Shown: positions 35,648-44,475 of the stretch, piece after piece
Position numbering within the stretch: the stretch's first letter is position 1
Layout: every line of letters starts with the position of its first letter
Origin: an uncultured Paenibacillaceae bacterium
GTDB lineage: Bacteria; Bacillota; Bacilli; Paenibacillales; DA-C8
DNA length: 64,000 nt
Assembly (NCBI GenBank): GCA_937957685.1
Contig: CALGAO010000049.1
Span: 1 to 64,000, forward strand
Reading direction: 5' to 3'
Position numbers and translations under genes: made by a program
The notes under the pieces: generated by a model
The model's database searches: none
What the model was told of the DNA's origin: nothing
Seen by the model: only the letters and a program-made list of their open reading frames with translations

Positions 35648-36661
35648 TTAACTGACGAACATCTCTGAGATCCTGACCGGGCGTTTCTCCTCCAGCGACT
35701 TCCTGGCGGCGTAAGCGAGCAGTTCGGCCTGCAGACCATCGTAGCCGTCGACCAGGACAGGCTGACGATGGCGGATCGCATGGACGAAGGCCAGCATCTC
35801 CGCCAGATACGAATCCTTGTACCGTTCCAGGAAGAAAAATTTCGGCTTATCCCGGTACGTCCCGTCGGCGGTACTCCATTCCACCTGATTGGGATACTCG
35901 TTATGAACGACCAGCTTGCCCCCGGAACCGAATACTTCGACCCGTTGGTCGTAACCGTAGACGGATCTCCGGCTGTTGTCGATCACGCCCAGCATCCCGT
36001 TCATGAGCTTCAGCATGATCACGGCGGTGTCGATATCGCCCAGCTCGCCGATCTTCGGGTCGACCAATACCGCCCCCTGCGCATAGATCTCTTCCACCTC
36101 ACTGCCGCTCAGATACCGGACCATATCCAGATCATGGATGCTCATGTCGAGCAAGAGTCCACCCGAAGACCTGATATATTCATAGGGCGGCGGCTCCGGA
36201 TCGCGGGATGTCACCTTGATCAGGTGCGGCCTACCGATGTCGCCGGCGACGATCGCCTGCTTCACCCGCATGAAGTTCGCGTCGAAGCGCCGGTTGAACC
36301 CGGTCTGCAGCAGCACCCCCGCCTTCGCCACCTCGTCGATCACCTGCTTCGTCTGCTTGTAATCGAAGCTGATCGGCTTCTCGCAGAAGATGTGCTTGCC
36401 CAGCGCAGCCAGCCTGCGGATCAGGCCAAGATGGGTATCCGTCGGCGAACAGATCAGCACGGCATGAATGTCCGGATCCTCCATGACCTCTTCGTTCCGG
36501 TTCGTGATGACCGGGATGCCCAGTTGCTCCGCCCATGGCTTGATCTGGTCTACCTGAATATCCGATATCGCCTTCACCCTGACCCCGGGCAGATGTGCCA
36601 GATGCATCGCGTGAATCTTTCCTATTCTCCCAGCCCCGATAATGCCAAGATTGATCCTCAA
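35648..36661 (-). CDS. iolG: Inositol 2-dehydrogenase-like oxidoreductase (IolG)
   Basis: A TTG start at 36661 (LRINLGIIGAGRIGKIHAMH) follows GGAGGAAGAACC; a longer in-frame extension has no Rossmann start. The 337-residue Gfo/Idh/MocA dehydrogenase has the dinucleotide motif GIIGAGRIG, the EKP active-site motif (IFCEKPISFDY), and the catalytic Asp/His region LLLDMSIHDLDMVRYL, with GFNRRFDANF typical of IolG. It oxidises myo-inositol (or a stereoisomer) to inosose with NAD+. It sits immediately upstream of iolD in the operon. Confidence 0.88.
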   Translation of the reverse strand: MRINLGIIGAGRIGKIHAMHLAHLPGVRVKAISDIQVDQIKPWAEQLGIPVITNRNEEVMEDPDIHAVLICSPTDTHLGLIRRLAALGKHIFCEKPISFDYKQTKQVIDEVAKAGVLLQTGFNRRFDANFMRVKQAIVAGDIGRPHLIKVTSRDPEPPPYEYIRSSGGLLLDMSIHDLDMVRYLSGSEVEEIYAQGAVLVDPKIGELGDIDTAVIMLKLMNGMLGVIDNSRRSVYGYDQRVEVFGSGGKLVVHNEYPNQVEWSTADGTYRDKPKFFFLERYKDSYLAEMLAFVHAIRHRQPVLVDGYDGLQAELLAYAARKSLEEKRPVRISEMFVS

Positions 36662-36708
36662 GGTTCTTCCTCCATTTCCGAAAACGTCCATGCTGCACAT
36701 CTGCTTCT

Positions 36709-37698
36709 CTACAGCTGCACCCTGCGCCCCTCCAGTTGCGAACGGATGGCGGCCTGATTGATCTGCGTCAACCTCCACATATCCTCTCTGGTGATCGATG
36801 GGGAGTCGCCCCTCAGGATCCAGTTCACCCATTGCGCCATGGGACTCGGGAGCGGCTCCGGCAGCTCATCCGGCACCACCCATTCATCGCCGTTGAGATG
36901 ACGGCTTCTGATGCGGATGCCCCCTTTCTCGATGAGCAAGATGCCCTCCGTGCCATGAAGCTCCAGCAGGAAAGCGTTGTGGCTGACGAATCCCGCTTCG
37001 ATGATGCCCAGAGCCCCTGAGGCATAATCCAGCAGAACCGCGGAGTTGTCGTCAACCTCTGTGCGGATCGACCGGTTAAGCCTGGCATACAGTCCGGCCG
37101 CAGGGCCGGCCAGGCGATTCACGAGATAGATCGGATGGGCTCCCAGGTCGATCAGCGCCCCGCCGCCTGCCTGCTCAGGATCGTAGAAATGCGGCGGCAA
37201 CTCGCCATATGGCCGATCCTCCCGCGGAATCCCTCCGCCGTGCGCCAGACGGCAGCGGATCAGATTCAGCTTGCCGAGCAGCCCCCGGTCCAGGGCATGC
37301 TGGGCATACAGATAATAAGGATCACAGAGCCGCTTCAAGGCCAGCATGATATGAATGTGGCGCTCGTCAGCGACGCGGAAGATCTCCTCACAATCCTCCG
37401 TCGTGAACGCCAACACCTTCTCGCTGAAGATATGCTTGCCATGCGCTGCCGCCTGCAGCATGATCTCCTTGTGCATATGGGTCGGGGAAGCGATGATGAC
37501 GCCATCAATGCCGGGATCGGCAAGCACCCTCTCCAATCGCGGCTCGAAGGCAACGCCCAGCTCCTCTGCCCATGCCCTGCCCCGTTCCGGCACCTCGTCC
37601 CATACGAGCCTGATCTCGATCTCCGGATGCGCGCGCGCTTCCCGCGCATAATCCCTGGCATGCACATGCCACTTGCTTAGCAATGCTACGGACAACAT
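36709..37698 (-). CDS. Gfo/Idh/MocA-family oxidoreductase (divergent)
   Basis: This 329-residue protein has the family layout, but the N-terminus (MLSVALLSKWHVHARDYARE) lacks the usual GxGxxG glycine pattern. It keeps ASPTHMHKEI, HIFSEKVLAFT (EKV instead of EKP) and ALIDLGAHPIYL with the catalytic His. The altered nucleotide site suggests different cofactor handling or a structural role. It is the second of three such dehydrogenases in the cluster, probably acting on a modified or stereoisomeric inositol. Confidence 0.8.
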   Translation of the reverse strand: MLSVALLSKWHVHARDYAREARAHPEIEIRLVWDEVPERGRAWAEELGVAFEPRLERVLADPGIDGVIIASPTHMHKEIMLQAAAHGKHIFSEKVLAFTTEDCEEIFRVADERHIHIMLALKRLCDPYYLYAQHALDRGLLGKLNLIRCRLAHGGGIPREDRPYGELPPHFYDPEQAGGGALIDLGAHPIYLVNRLAGPAAGLYARLNRSIRTEVDDNSAVLLDYASGALGIIEAGFVSHNAFLLELHGTEGILLIEKGGIRIRSRHLNGDEWVVPDELPEPLPSPMAQWVNWILRGDSPSITREDMWRLTQINQAAIRSQLEGRRVQL

Positions 37699-37843
37699 CT
37701 GACCCTCACTCCTCTCCGGACGATCCTGACGACGTCATGCGAAGGACCACCAGACCGGTAACGCAGATGTGGCTGAAACTCCCCCCATGACACACGTAAC
37801 ACGCATCCCGTAACAGCCCCGTCCTCTGTCACGCGTCCCCTTG

Positions 37844-38887
37844 TCACAACCGGATCGCCTGATTCTGCTCCGCCGACAGATAGATCGCGCCTACGATCCG
37901 CTGCAGGATCGTTCCTTCCGCCGGCCTGCACAGAGCGGGCCTGCCAGCGATGCAGCTGCTCACGAAATCCTCGATGATCGCCAGGCGCGGACTCTTGTCC
38001 GGCAGATACACCGGCGTGACATCGATCAGCGTCTCATGCTTCTCCTGGTAGATCTTGAGCGGGAAGACATCGGCTCCCCCCGCATCGCCGAGCAGCGAGA
38101 CCTGCATCACATCCCGCTGCTCGACATTGGCGGCATAGGCGGCTTCCAGCAGCAGGCTGGCGCCGTTCCGGAACTTCAGCATCGCCACCACCATGTCTTC
38201 GATCGAGAAGTTCTGCCAGTCCCACTGGCCATTCAGGCCGACGCCCGGCCTCGTCCCCAGCTTCTGATACGTGCTGGCGAAGACCGTCTCCGGCTCCGGA
38301 TAGCCCATGAGATACAGCGCGGTGTCCAGCATATGCACACCGATGTCGATGAGCGGACCGCCGCCCTGCAGCTCCTTGTTCGTGAAGACTCCCCAACCGG
38401 GTATGCCGCGCCGGCGCATGGCGGTGATGCGTCCCGTGTAGATCTCGCCCAGCTCTCCCGCATCGATGAACCGCTTCAGCGCCTGGACCTGCTGGGAATG
38501 GCGGTAATGGAAGCCGTAGGTGAGGATCCGCCTCTCCCTCTTCGCGGTTCGCTCCATCCGCTCCGCTTCCTCCGGCGTCATCGCCGGCGGCTTCTCGCAC
38601 AGCACATGGCATCCCGCCTCCAGGGCCCGGATGGTTGCGTCCGCGTGATATTTGTTCGGCGTGCAGACGCTCACCGCATCCAGCTTCGCCAGCGCCAGCA
38701 TCTCCTCGTAGCTGCCATACACCTCAGGGATGGCGAACTGCTTCGCGCATTGCTCCGCAGCCTCCCTGGACACATCGGCCACCGCCACCACTTCCACACG
38801 GTCGCCGCACTTCAGGTAGTTGGGGATATGTGCGCCCCTGGCGATTCCGCCGGCGCCGATGATGCCGATCCGCAATTTCCGTGTCAT
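37844..38887 (-). CDS. Gfo/Idh/MocA-family oxidoreductase
   Basis: The start is the ATG at 38887 (MTRKLRIGIIGAGGIARGAH) with GGAGG seven bases upstream. The 347-residue dehydrogenase has a clear Rossmann GIIGAGGIA, SVCTPNKYHAD, the active-site motif HVLCEKPPAMTPEE, and GPLIDIGVHMLDTALYLMG with catalytic residues. The family interconverts hydroxyl and keto groups on sugars and inositols using NAD(P). It is encoded just downstream of the substrate-binding protein, suggesting an early oxidation of the imported compound. Confidence 0.88.
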   Translation of the reverse strand: MTRKLRIGIIGAGGIARGAHIPNYLKCGDRVEVVAVADVSREAAEQCAKQFAIPEVYGSYEEMLALAKLDAVSVCTPNKYHADATIRALEAGCHVLCEKPPAMTPEEAERMERTAKRERRILTYGFHYRHSQQVQALKRFIDAGELGEIYTGRITAMRRRGIPGWGVFTNKELQGGGPLIDIGVHMLDTALYLMGYPEPETVFASTYQKLGTRPGVGLNGQWDWQNFSIEDMVVAMLKFRNGASLLLEAAYAANVEQRDVMQVSLLGDAGGADVFPLKIYQEKHETLIDVTPVYLPDKSPRLAIIEDFVSSCIAGRPALCRPAEGTILQRIVGAIYLSAEQNQAIRL

Positions 38888-39083
38888 ATGAAGCCCTCCA
38901 TCGCTCTCTCCATGCTCATCCACTCCGCTTGTTGATCGTGATCCGCCATTTCTTCCATGCCCATGTTGGTTGCTTGTCGCTGTGTGCCGGATCCACCGGC
39001 ATCTGGTCCGGAGAAGTCTGGGGAGAGTCCCCAGGCTTCTCCGGATCGAGCTGCGTCATGCCGTGAAGCTGCTCATGACGCGG

Positions 39084-40679
39084 TTATTTCTTCGCCCGCT
39101 TGTATGCCTCCGCGTATTCCTGGGCGATCTTGTCGCCGCCGCGCTCGCGCCACTTCCGCACTTCGGCTTTCCAGCCCTCTTCATCGATCTCACCGAGGAC
39201 AAATTTGACATCCGCATCGGACAGGATCGTGTCAAGCTGAGCCCCCACCTCCAGGTAGGTCTCGGATACCAGAGGCAAGGTCGGGTCCGCGATCATGTAC
39301 TTCTCATTTTCTGCGTTCAGCTGGGCGTCGAGGATCTCCAGCGGCCTTTTCTCGCCCGGCTTCGCATTGACGTCCAGCGGCAAGGTGGTGATCGGTGCGC
39401 TGTAGGCGCCCGCCATATCGCCGAACCCTTCATAGTAGGCGGGCAGACGTTTGGCCACGCCATCCACCACCTCGTGATGCTCTCCTTCCACGCCCCAGGT
39501 CAGGTAGTTGGCCACCTCTTCGCCGGAGAAATCGTCGAAGAATTTCAGCACCCTCAGGAGATGCTCTTCATCCTTGATGCTGGATTTCGGGAAGACCCAG
39601 AAGCCGTTATGGCCGCCCTCCATGAAGATCCGCTTGCCGTAGCCATTCTCCAGGATGCTGAACATGCTGAAGGACGCATGCTCGCCTACATTTTTCTTCA
39701 CGTTCTCATCGATGCCGATCGTCGAGCCCGTGACGTCGATGCGCACGCCAGCTCGGCCTTCCTCGACGGCGGCGGTCCACTCCGGACGGTCGATCACGGC
39801 AAAGTCACGGTTCATCAGCTCCTCATCATACAGGCGCTTCGTGAACTTCAGCGCCTCCAGATAGCCGTCGGTCAGCACGTCCTTGATGAACTGTCCATCC
39901 TCGGTCACCATCCAGTTGTTCGGTACCCCGAAGAAAGGAGCGTGGTAAGCGGCCAGCGGCTGTCCTTTCATCATGACCAGGCCGTAAGTGTCGTTCTTGC
40001 CATTCTGATCCGGATCATTGAAGGTGAACGCCTTGAGCATCTCGTAATATTCATCCACCGTCTTCGGCTCCTGCAGACCCAGGTTCTCAAGCCAGTCCGC
40101 CCGGTACTGGTACGCGCGTCTCGCCATCGGGCGCACCCTTGGGATGCCGTATGTTTTGCCGTCGTAGGTGATGTTGTCGTAGATCTTCGAGTTGATCCTG
40201 GACAGGTTCGGGAACTGATCGAGATACGGTCCGATCTCCCAGAACAGCCCGTCCTGAACCGCCTGGATCATATACGGCAGCTTCTGATGCCTTCTCGGGA
40301 TCGGGATGGCGTCAGGCATGTCGCCGGAGGCGATCATGACCGGGAGCCTCTCCTCGAACGCCGGTCCGGACAACGCATGGATCGTCAGCTTCGTATTGGT
40401 CAGCTCCTCGATCTTCTGCTGCACGTAGTTGTTCGGCTCCGGGAACTCCACGCCGTCGAAGTTATACATCAGGTACAGCTCCAGCGGCGGCAGAGGTTTC
40501 TCGGCCTGCGGCGCGCCGCCCCCGCCGCCCGTGTTCCCCTGCGAATTCTTATTGGTGGTTGTGTTGTTGGTCGTCCCCTGGTTGGAACTGTTCGAGCCTG
40601 AGTTGCTGCATGCTGTCAACATCAGCAGAAGACTGATCAAGATGATAAGTGCTTTGGTAAGTCGATCCTTTCTCATCAT
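39084..40679 (-). CDS. Extracellular solute-binding lipoprotein (family 1, LplA-like)
   Basis: The ATG at 40679 is favoured by GAGGG eight bases upstream; an ATG five codons earlier has a weaker site. The roughly 531-residue receptor has a signal peptide and lipobox (LLLMLTACSNSG), then a Ser/Asn/Thr/Gly-rich linker. The mature domain has LYLMYNFDGVEFPEPNNYVQ, DPDQNGKNDTYGLVMMKG and VFPKSSIKDEEHLLRVLKFF. These are hallmarks of the long LplA/YtcQ-type receptors that serve CUT1 importers in Paenibacillaceae, mostly for oligosaccharides or glycosides. It follows the two permease genes. Confidence 0.88.
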   Translation of the reverse strand: MMRKDRLTKALIILISLLLMLTACSNSGSNSSNQGTTNNTTTNKNSQGNTGGGGGAPQAEKPLPPLELYLMYNFDGVEFPEPNNYVQQKIEELTNTKLTIHALSGPAFEERLPVMIASGDMPDAIPIPRRHQKLPYMIQAVQDGLFWEIGPYLDQFPNLSRINSKIYDNITYDGKTYGIPRVRPMARRAYQYRADWLENLGLQEPKTVDEYYEMLKAFTFNDPDQNGKNDTYGLVMMKGQPLAAYHAPFFGVPNNWMVTEDGQFIKDVLTDGYLEALKFTKRLYDEELMNRDFAVIDRPEWTAAVEEGRAGVRIDVTGSTIGIDENVKKNVGEHASFSMFSILENGYGKRIFMEGGHNGFWVFPKSSIKDEEHLLRVLKFFDDFSGEEVANYLTWGVEGEHHEVVDGVAKRLPAYYEGFGDMAGAYSAPITTLPLDVNAKPGEKRPLEILDAQLNAENEKYMIADPTLPLVSETYLEVGAQLDTILSDADVKFVLGEIDEEGWKAEVRKWRERGGDKIAQEYAEAYKRAKK

Positions 40680-40767
40680 GTTCTTGACCCTCATTTCTTC
40701 ATTGATTTTTATTTATTAAAAGATGATGGATTGGCTGCCCGCCCGGAGGCCCAGGCCGTTCAATCGA

Positions 40768-41619
40768 TCATCCTTTAACCGAGCCCAGGAGTACGCCTTT
40801 GGCAAAGTGCTTCTGCAAGAACGGATAGACCAGCATGATCGGGATGGTCGCCACGACGATCACCGCCATGCGAATCGACTGCCCATAGTACGGCACTTCC
40901 TCCATATCCGTCGAGTCGCCGATGTTCCCGTAAGCGAGGATGATGACCTGCCGCAGCACCACCTGCACCGGATATTTGGTCTGATCCGTGATGTACATGA
41001 TGGCGTTGAAGTATTGGTTCCAGAGGCCAACGGCGTAGAACAGCCCGAATGCCGCCAGCGCCGGCAGCGACAAGGGCATCACGATCCGGAACAGGACGAC
41101 CAGCTCATGCGCCCCGTCGATCTTGGCCGATTCCTTCAGCTCATCCGGAATGGACTGGAAGAAATTCTTCAGGATGATCAGGTTGAATGCGCTGATCGCA
41201 TTCGGAATCATCAGCGACCACAGCGTGTTCAACAGCCCGGTGGAGCGGACAACGAAATAGGTCGGGATCATGCCGCCGCTGAACAGCATGGTGAAGACCA
41301 CCATCAGCAGGAGCATGCTCCTGCCGGGAACATGGCGGTAGGACAAGCCGTAGGCCATCAGGGAGGTCAGGATCAGCTGGATCATCGTCCCGACGGACGT
41401 CACATATACGGAGACCAGCAGGCTCCGGTAGAAGGTCTTCGCCGAGAAGATGTACTGGTAGGCCTCCAGAGTGAATTTCTTCGGGATAAGCCCCGCGGTT
41501 ACGGAAAACGATGAGCTGATCACATAGATGAACGGCAACACCGCAGCGAGCGCGAACAGCGACAGGAAGATGATATTGGCCGCATCAAACACGCGGCTTC
41601 CGAAACTTCTGCGGAGCAC
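40768..41619 (-). CDS. Carbohydrate ABC permease (LplC/YtcP-like)
   Basis: This 283-residue inner-membrane permease has six predicted helices. It has the C-type start FALAAVLPFIYVISSSFS, the SGGMIPTYFVVRSTGL segment and the EAA loop ELKESAKIDGAHELVVLFRI, which docks to a shared MsmX-type ATPase. No ATPase gene is encoded in the cluster. It starts 1 bp after the stop of the partner permease, so translation is coupled. Confidence 0.9.
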   Translation of the reverse strand: MLRRSFGSRVFDAANIIFLSLFALAAVLPFIYVISSSFSVTAGLIPKKFTLEAYQYIFSAKTFYRSLLVSVYVTSVGTMIQLILTSLMAYGLSYRHVPGRSMLLLMVVFTMLFSGGMIPTYFVVRSTGLLNTLWSLMIPNAISAFNLIILKNFFQSIPDELKESAKIDGAHELVVLFRIVMPLSLPALAAFGLFYAVGLWNQYFNAIMYITDQTKYPVQVVLRQVIILAYGNIGDSTDMEEVPYYGQSIRMAVIVVATIPIMLVYPFLQKHFAKGVLLGSVKG

Positions 41620-41620
41620 C

Positions 41621-42574
41621 TCAATACACCCCTTCCTCGCCGAACCGCTTCGCGATCCAGTTTGAACCGATCACGAGGATCAGTCCCACCACCGACTTGA
41701 ACAAGCCGACCGCGGCGCTGTAGCTGAATTGGCCCTGCTGCAGGCCGACGCGATAGACATAGGTGTCGAACACTTCCCCCACCTCGCGATTCAGGGCATT
41801 GAGCATGAGGAAGATCTGCTCGAACCCGAGATCGAGGAAGTTGCCCATGCGCAGAATGAGCAGGATGACGATCACGCTGCGAATCGCCGGCAGAGTCACA
41901 TGCCACAACAGTCGCCAACGATTGGCTCCGTCGATGCGGGCGGCCTCGTACAGATTCGGATCCACCCCCGCGAGCGCAGCCAGGAAGATGATCGTCCCCC
42001 AGCCGGCGTCCTTCCAGATGATCTGTCCGATGATCATCGGCCGGAACCATCGCTCGCTCATGAGGAAATTGATCTTCTCGAATCCGAGGCTGGCGATGAT
42101 CTCATTGATGACCCCGCCCTCGGTGGTGAACAGCAGATAGCAGATGCCGACGACGACGACCCAGGACAGAAAATGCGGCACGTAAACGAGCGTCTGCACC
42201 GTTCGCTTGTAGATCTCCGAGCGAACCTCGTTCAGGAGCAGCGCCAGGATGATCGTGAACGGGAAATAGATGACCAGGTCCAGGGCGGCGATGTACAGCG
42301 TGTTCCGGAGCAGCATCCAGAATTCCGGTTCGCTGAAGAAGCGCCTGAAGTGCCTCAGTCCGACCCACTGGCTGCCCCAGAGCCCGACATGCGGCTGGTA
42401 CCGCTGGAAAGCCATCAGGACGCCCCACATCGGGTAGTACTTGAAGATGAGGAAATAAGCGATCCCCGGAGCCATGAAAAAATACAGCCACCTGACTTTC
42501 CACATGCGATTGGCCAACGTGTTTCTCGTCTTCGTCGGTTTGGCCATCTCCGTCTGTGCTTCCATTTGATTCAT
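41621..42574 (-). CDS. Carbohydrate ABC permease (LplB-like)
   Basis: This 317-residue partner permease, first gene of the importer set, has six helices, YFLIFKYYPMWGVLMAFQ near the N-terminus and the EAA loop LYEAARIDGANRWRLLWHVT. WVGLRHFRRFF is typical of the LplB subgroup. It forms the heterodimeric channel with the LplC-like subunit. The upstream region carries two identical LacI-type operators, so this is the probable head of the regulated transcript. Confidence 0.9.
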   Translation of the reverse strand: MNQMEAQTEMAKPTKTRNTLANRMWKVRWLYFFMAPGIAYFLIFKYYPMWGVLMAFQRYQPHVGLWGSQWVGLRHFRRFFSEPEFWMLLRNTLYIAALDLVIYFPFTIILALLLNEVRSEIYKRTVQTLVYVPHFLSWVVVVGICYLLFTTEGGVINEIIASLGFEKINFLMSERWFRPMIIGQIIWKDAGWGTIIFLAALAGVDPNLYEAARIDGANRWRLLWHVTLPAIRSVIVILLILRMGNFLDLGFEQIFLMLNALNREVGEVFDTYVYRVGLQQGQFSYSAAVGLFKSVVGLILVIGSNWIAKRFGEEGVY

Positions 42575-42613
42575 GTCATTCCTCCATTCCTCGGAACTGA
42601 ACCTGCACCGTTA

Positions 42614-42666
42614 GGGTAACCGGTTAACTCAAAATGAAAACAAAATGAAAGGGTAACCGGTTAACT
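42614..42666. promoter_or_regulatory. Paired LacI-family operators upstream of importer operon
   Basis: Two copies of GGGTAACCGGTTAAC, each centred on the perfect palindrome TAACCGGTTA (42617-42626 and 42654-42663), lie 37 bp apart just upstream of the first permease gene. A third near-copy lies before the LacI-type gene itself. The centre CG and 16-bp length fit LacI/GalR operators. Confidence 0.75.
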
Positions 42667-42839
42667 TGACATGTGAAAACAAGGTGCGATCATCGATTTT
42701 TTCGCACGTAAATGGACAAGTCGCCCGGTCCTGCGCTGATTTTGCCTGTGTATCGCTCATGGAGTTCGCAGATTTGCCCAGAATGGTGTTCAATCCAGGG
42801 GGTAATCGGGATCGAGGATGTGAATCGTAGGTGAAGAGT

Positions 42840-42915
42840 AAGGAAAGCGGTTTCCTTAATTGGCATCATACATCACACTTCTTCTCCCGTCAACACTTTT
42901 TTTGAAGCGTTTTCA
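42840..42915. promoter_or_regulatory. Further CG-centred palindromes (cre-like)
   Basis: AAGGAAAGCGGTTTCCTT (42840-42857) has 7-bp inverted arms. TTGAAGCGTTTTCA (42902-42915) matches most positions of the Bacillus catabolite-response element. Both sit in the 540-bp gap between the importer operon and the LacI gene. They suggest catabolite repression through CcpA, but the distance to the importer start is about 270-340 bp. Confidence 0.4.
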
Positions 42916-43118
42916 AGGAATGCGTTGTTTCTCGCAGCCAACGGAACGTCTGTGCGTCATTGGGGAATTGGAGGCGGGCATCCCGCCCGAACATGCAAGA
43001 TCGGGCATCCTCGTTCCGTTGGCAGTTGAAAAAAAGCGTAGTTCTTCCATCTCCGGAATCCAGTTTCCGTGAACTCCAGGCCATCCGATCATAGGCAATT
43101 GATGGATGGAGACGCAGT

Positions 43119-44126
43119 CTAACGCAAAGCCTGTGTCGATTGGCGAATGATGAGCTCGGGAAGCAGGACGACGCGTTGTTTGACCGTGCTCTCCTCATTG
43201 ATCTCGGCCACGATCAGGTCCACCACCTGATGGCCCATCGCCCGGATGGGCTGGGCGACGGTCGTCATCGGCGGGTCTGTGATCGAAGCCAGGATCGTGT
43301 TGTCGAACCCGACGACCGACAGATCATCAGGCACCCGAATGCCCAGCTCCTTCGCTGCCTGTAAGGCGCCGATCGCCAGCAGGTCATTGCAGGCGAAGAT
43401 CGCCGTCGGCCGGGACGGCCGCTGGAGGATCGCAAGCGCCGTTACCCGTCCGGATTCGATCGAGAAGTCGCTGGTCAGCACAAGCTCCTCGTCATAGCGC
43501 AGTTCGGCTTCCTCCAGCGCGTGCCGGTAGCCGCGCACCCGCTCCTTGCTGCTGCTGACGCTCATGCTTTCGGCGATCACCGCGATCCGCCGGTGGCCCA
43601 GTTCGATCAGATGCCGGGTCGCATTGTAGCCGCCGGCGAAATCATCGACCAGCACCGTGCTGGTCGACAGGACCGACATCTCCCGCGCCACCAGGGCGAT
43701 CGGCACGCGCTGGTCGATCAGTTCCTTCAGAAACTCGTCGTTTCGCACACCGGTGGCGACGATGATGCCATCGACGCTTTTCTGTCTCAGGAGCTGGATA
43801 TATTTGATTTCCTTTTTCATATCGTTATCCGTATTGCAGATGATCAGGTTGAAGCCGAGCTCCTGCGCCCGATCTTCGACATGGCGCGCCAGCTCGGCGA
43901 AGAACGGGTTGACCATATCGGGGATGAGCAGGCCGAGGCTGAACGTCTTCTTGCCATTCAAGGCGGATGCCAGCACATTCGGCTGGTAGTTCAGTTCCTT
44001 GCTGATCTCGAGGATACGCCTTCTTGTCTTCTCGCTGATATTGCCGGTCTGGTTGAACACCTTGGACACCGTGGCGGTCGACACCCCGGCCAGACGGGCT
44101 ATGTCATAAATTGTCGGTCGCATCAT
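43119..44126 (-). CDS. LacI-family transcriptional regulator
   Basis: Four consecutive ATGs begin the frame; the third (44126) has AAGAAGG at 6-bp spacing and is preferred. The product is about 335 residues. The N-terminal helix-turn-helix (TIYDIARLAGVSTATVSKVF, with hinge YQPNVLASALNGK) is followed by a periplasmic-binding-protein-like effector domain (LGLLIPDMVNPFFAELA, IFACNDLLAIGALQAAKELG). It is the likely repressor of the catabolic cluster, releasing TAACCGGTTA operators when inducer accumulates. The operator before its own gene indicates autoregulation. Confidence 0.92.
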   Translation of the reverse strand: MMRPTIYDIARLAGVSTATVSKVFNQTGNISEKTRRRILEISKELNYQPNVLASALNGKKTFSLGLLIPDMVNPFFAELARHVEDRAQELGFNLIICNTDNDMKKEIKYIQLLRQKSVDGIIVATGVRNDEFLKELIDQRVPIALVAREMSVLSTSTVLVDDFAGGYNATRHLIELGHRRIAVIAESMSVSSSKERVRGYRHALEEAELRYDEELVLTSDFSIESGRVTALAILQRPSRPTAIFACNDLLAIGALQAAKELGIRVPDDLSVVGFDNTILASITDPPMTTVAQPIRAMGHQVVDLIVAEINEESTVKQRVVLLPELIIRQSTQALR

Positions 44127-44181
44127 CATCATCCTTCTTCATCGGCTTGACATGCGTGACCTGGAACTTCGCCAGATCAAC

Positions 44182-44197
44182 GGGGTAATCGGTTACT
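44182..44197. promoter_or_regulatory. LacI-type operator before regulator gene
   Basis: GGGTAATCGGTTACTT contains TAATCGGTTA, one mismatch from the paired operators upstream of the importer genes. It lies about 60 bp upstream of the regulator start. Confidence 0.65.
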
Positions 44198-44330
44198 TTT
44201 CAAATATTAGCTTGAATTGTACCATGTTTTGGGTGCTTTGAACAGCTGCATTTCCCATCGCCAGGCTTGATTCTTGCACGCCCTGTCAACTGGGCTTGAG
44301 ACATTGCGGCATTCAGCACAGGGCGTCGCT

Positions 44331-44373
44331 ATAAAAAAAGAAAACCACATGGAGTTGATACACTCGCATGTGG
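44331..44373 (-). terminator. Intrinsic terminator after kinase/regulator genes
   Basis: On the minus strand a CCACATGCGAGT / ACTCCATGTGG stem with a 6-nt loop is followed by TTTTCTTTTTTT. It lies about 100 bp downstream of the response-regulator stop. No gene was recognised in the rest of the 44127-44475 gap. Confidence 0.8.
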
Positions 44374-44475
44374 CAGAAATAAGCCTCTCGAGGTCAATAA
44401 TAGCACCACCCCACTTTTTGGAGATACCTCGAGACAGTATAAATAAATCATCATCTTGTCGAGACATAACCCATC

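Noticed and set aside
38970..40601. Long open frame opposite the solute-binding protein
   Set aside because: It is antisense to a clear lipoprotein and lacks any family wording; high GC content keeps such frames open by chance.
42575..43118. Riboswitch or T-box in the importer leader
   Set aside because: Only short CG-centred palindromes are visible; no conserved aptamer or specifier-stem elements were recognised.
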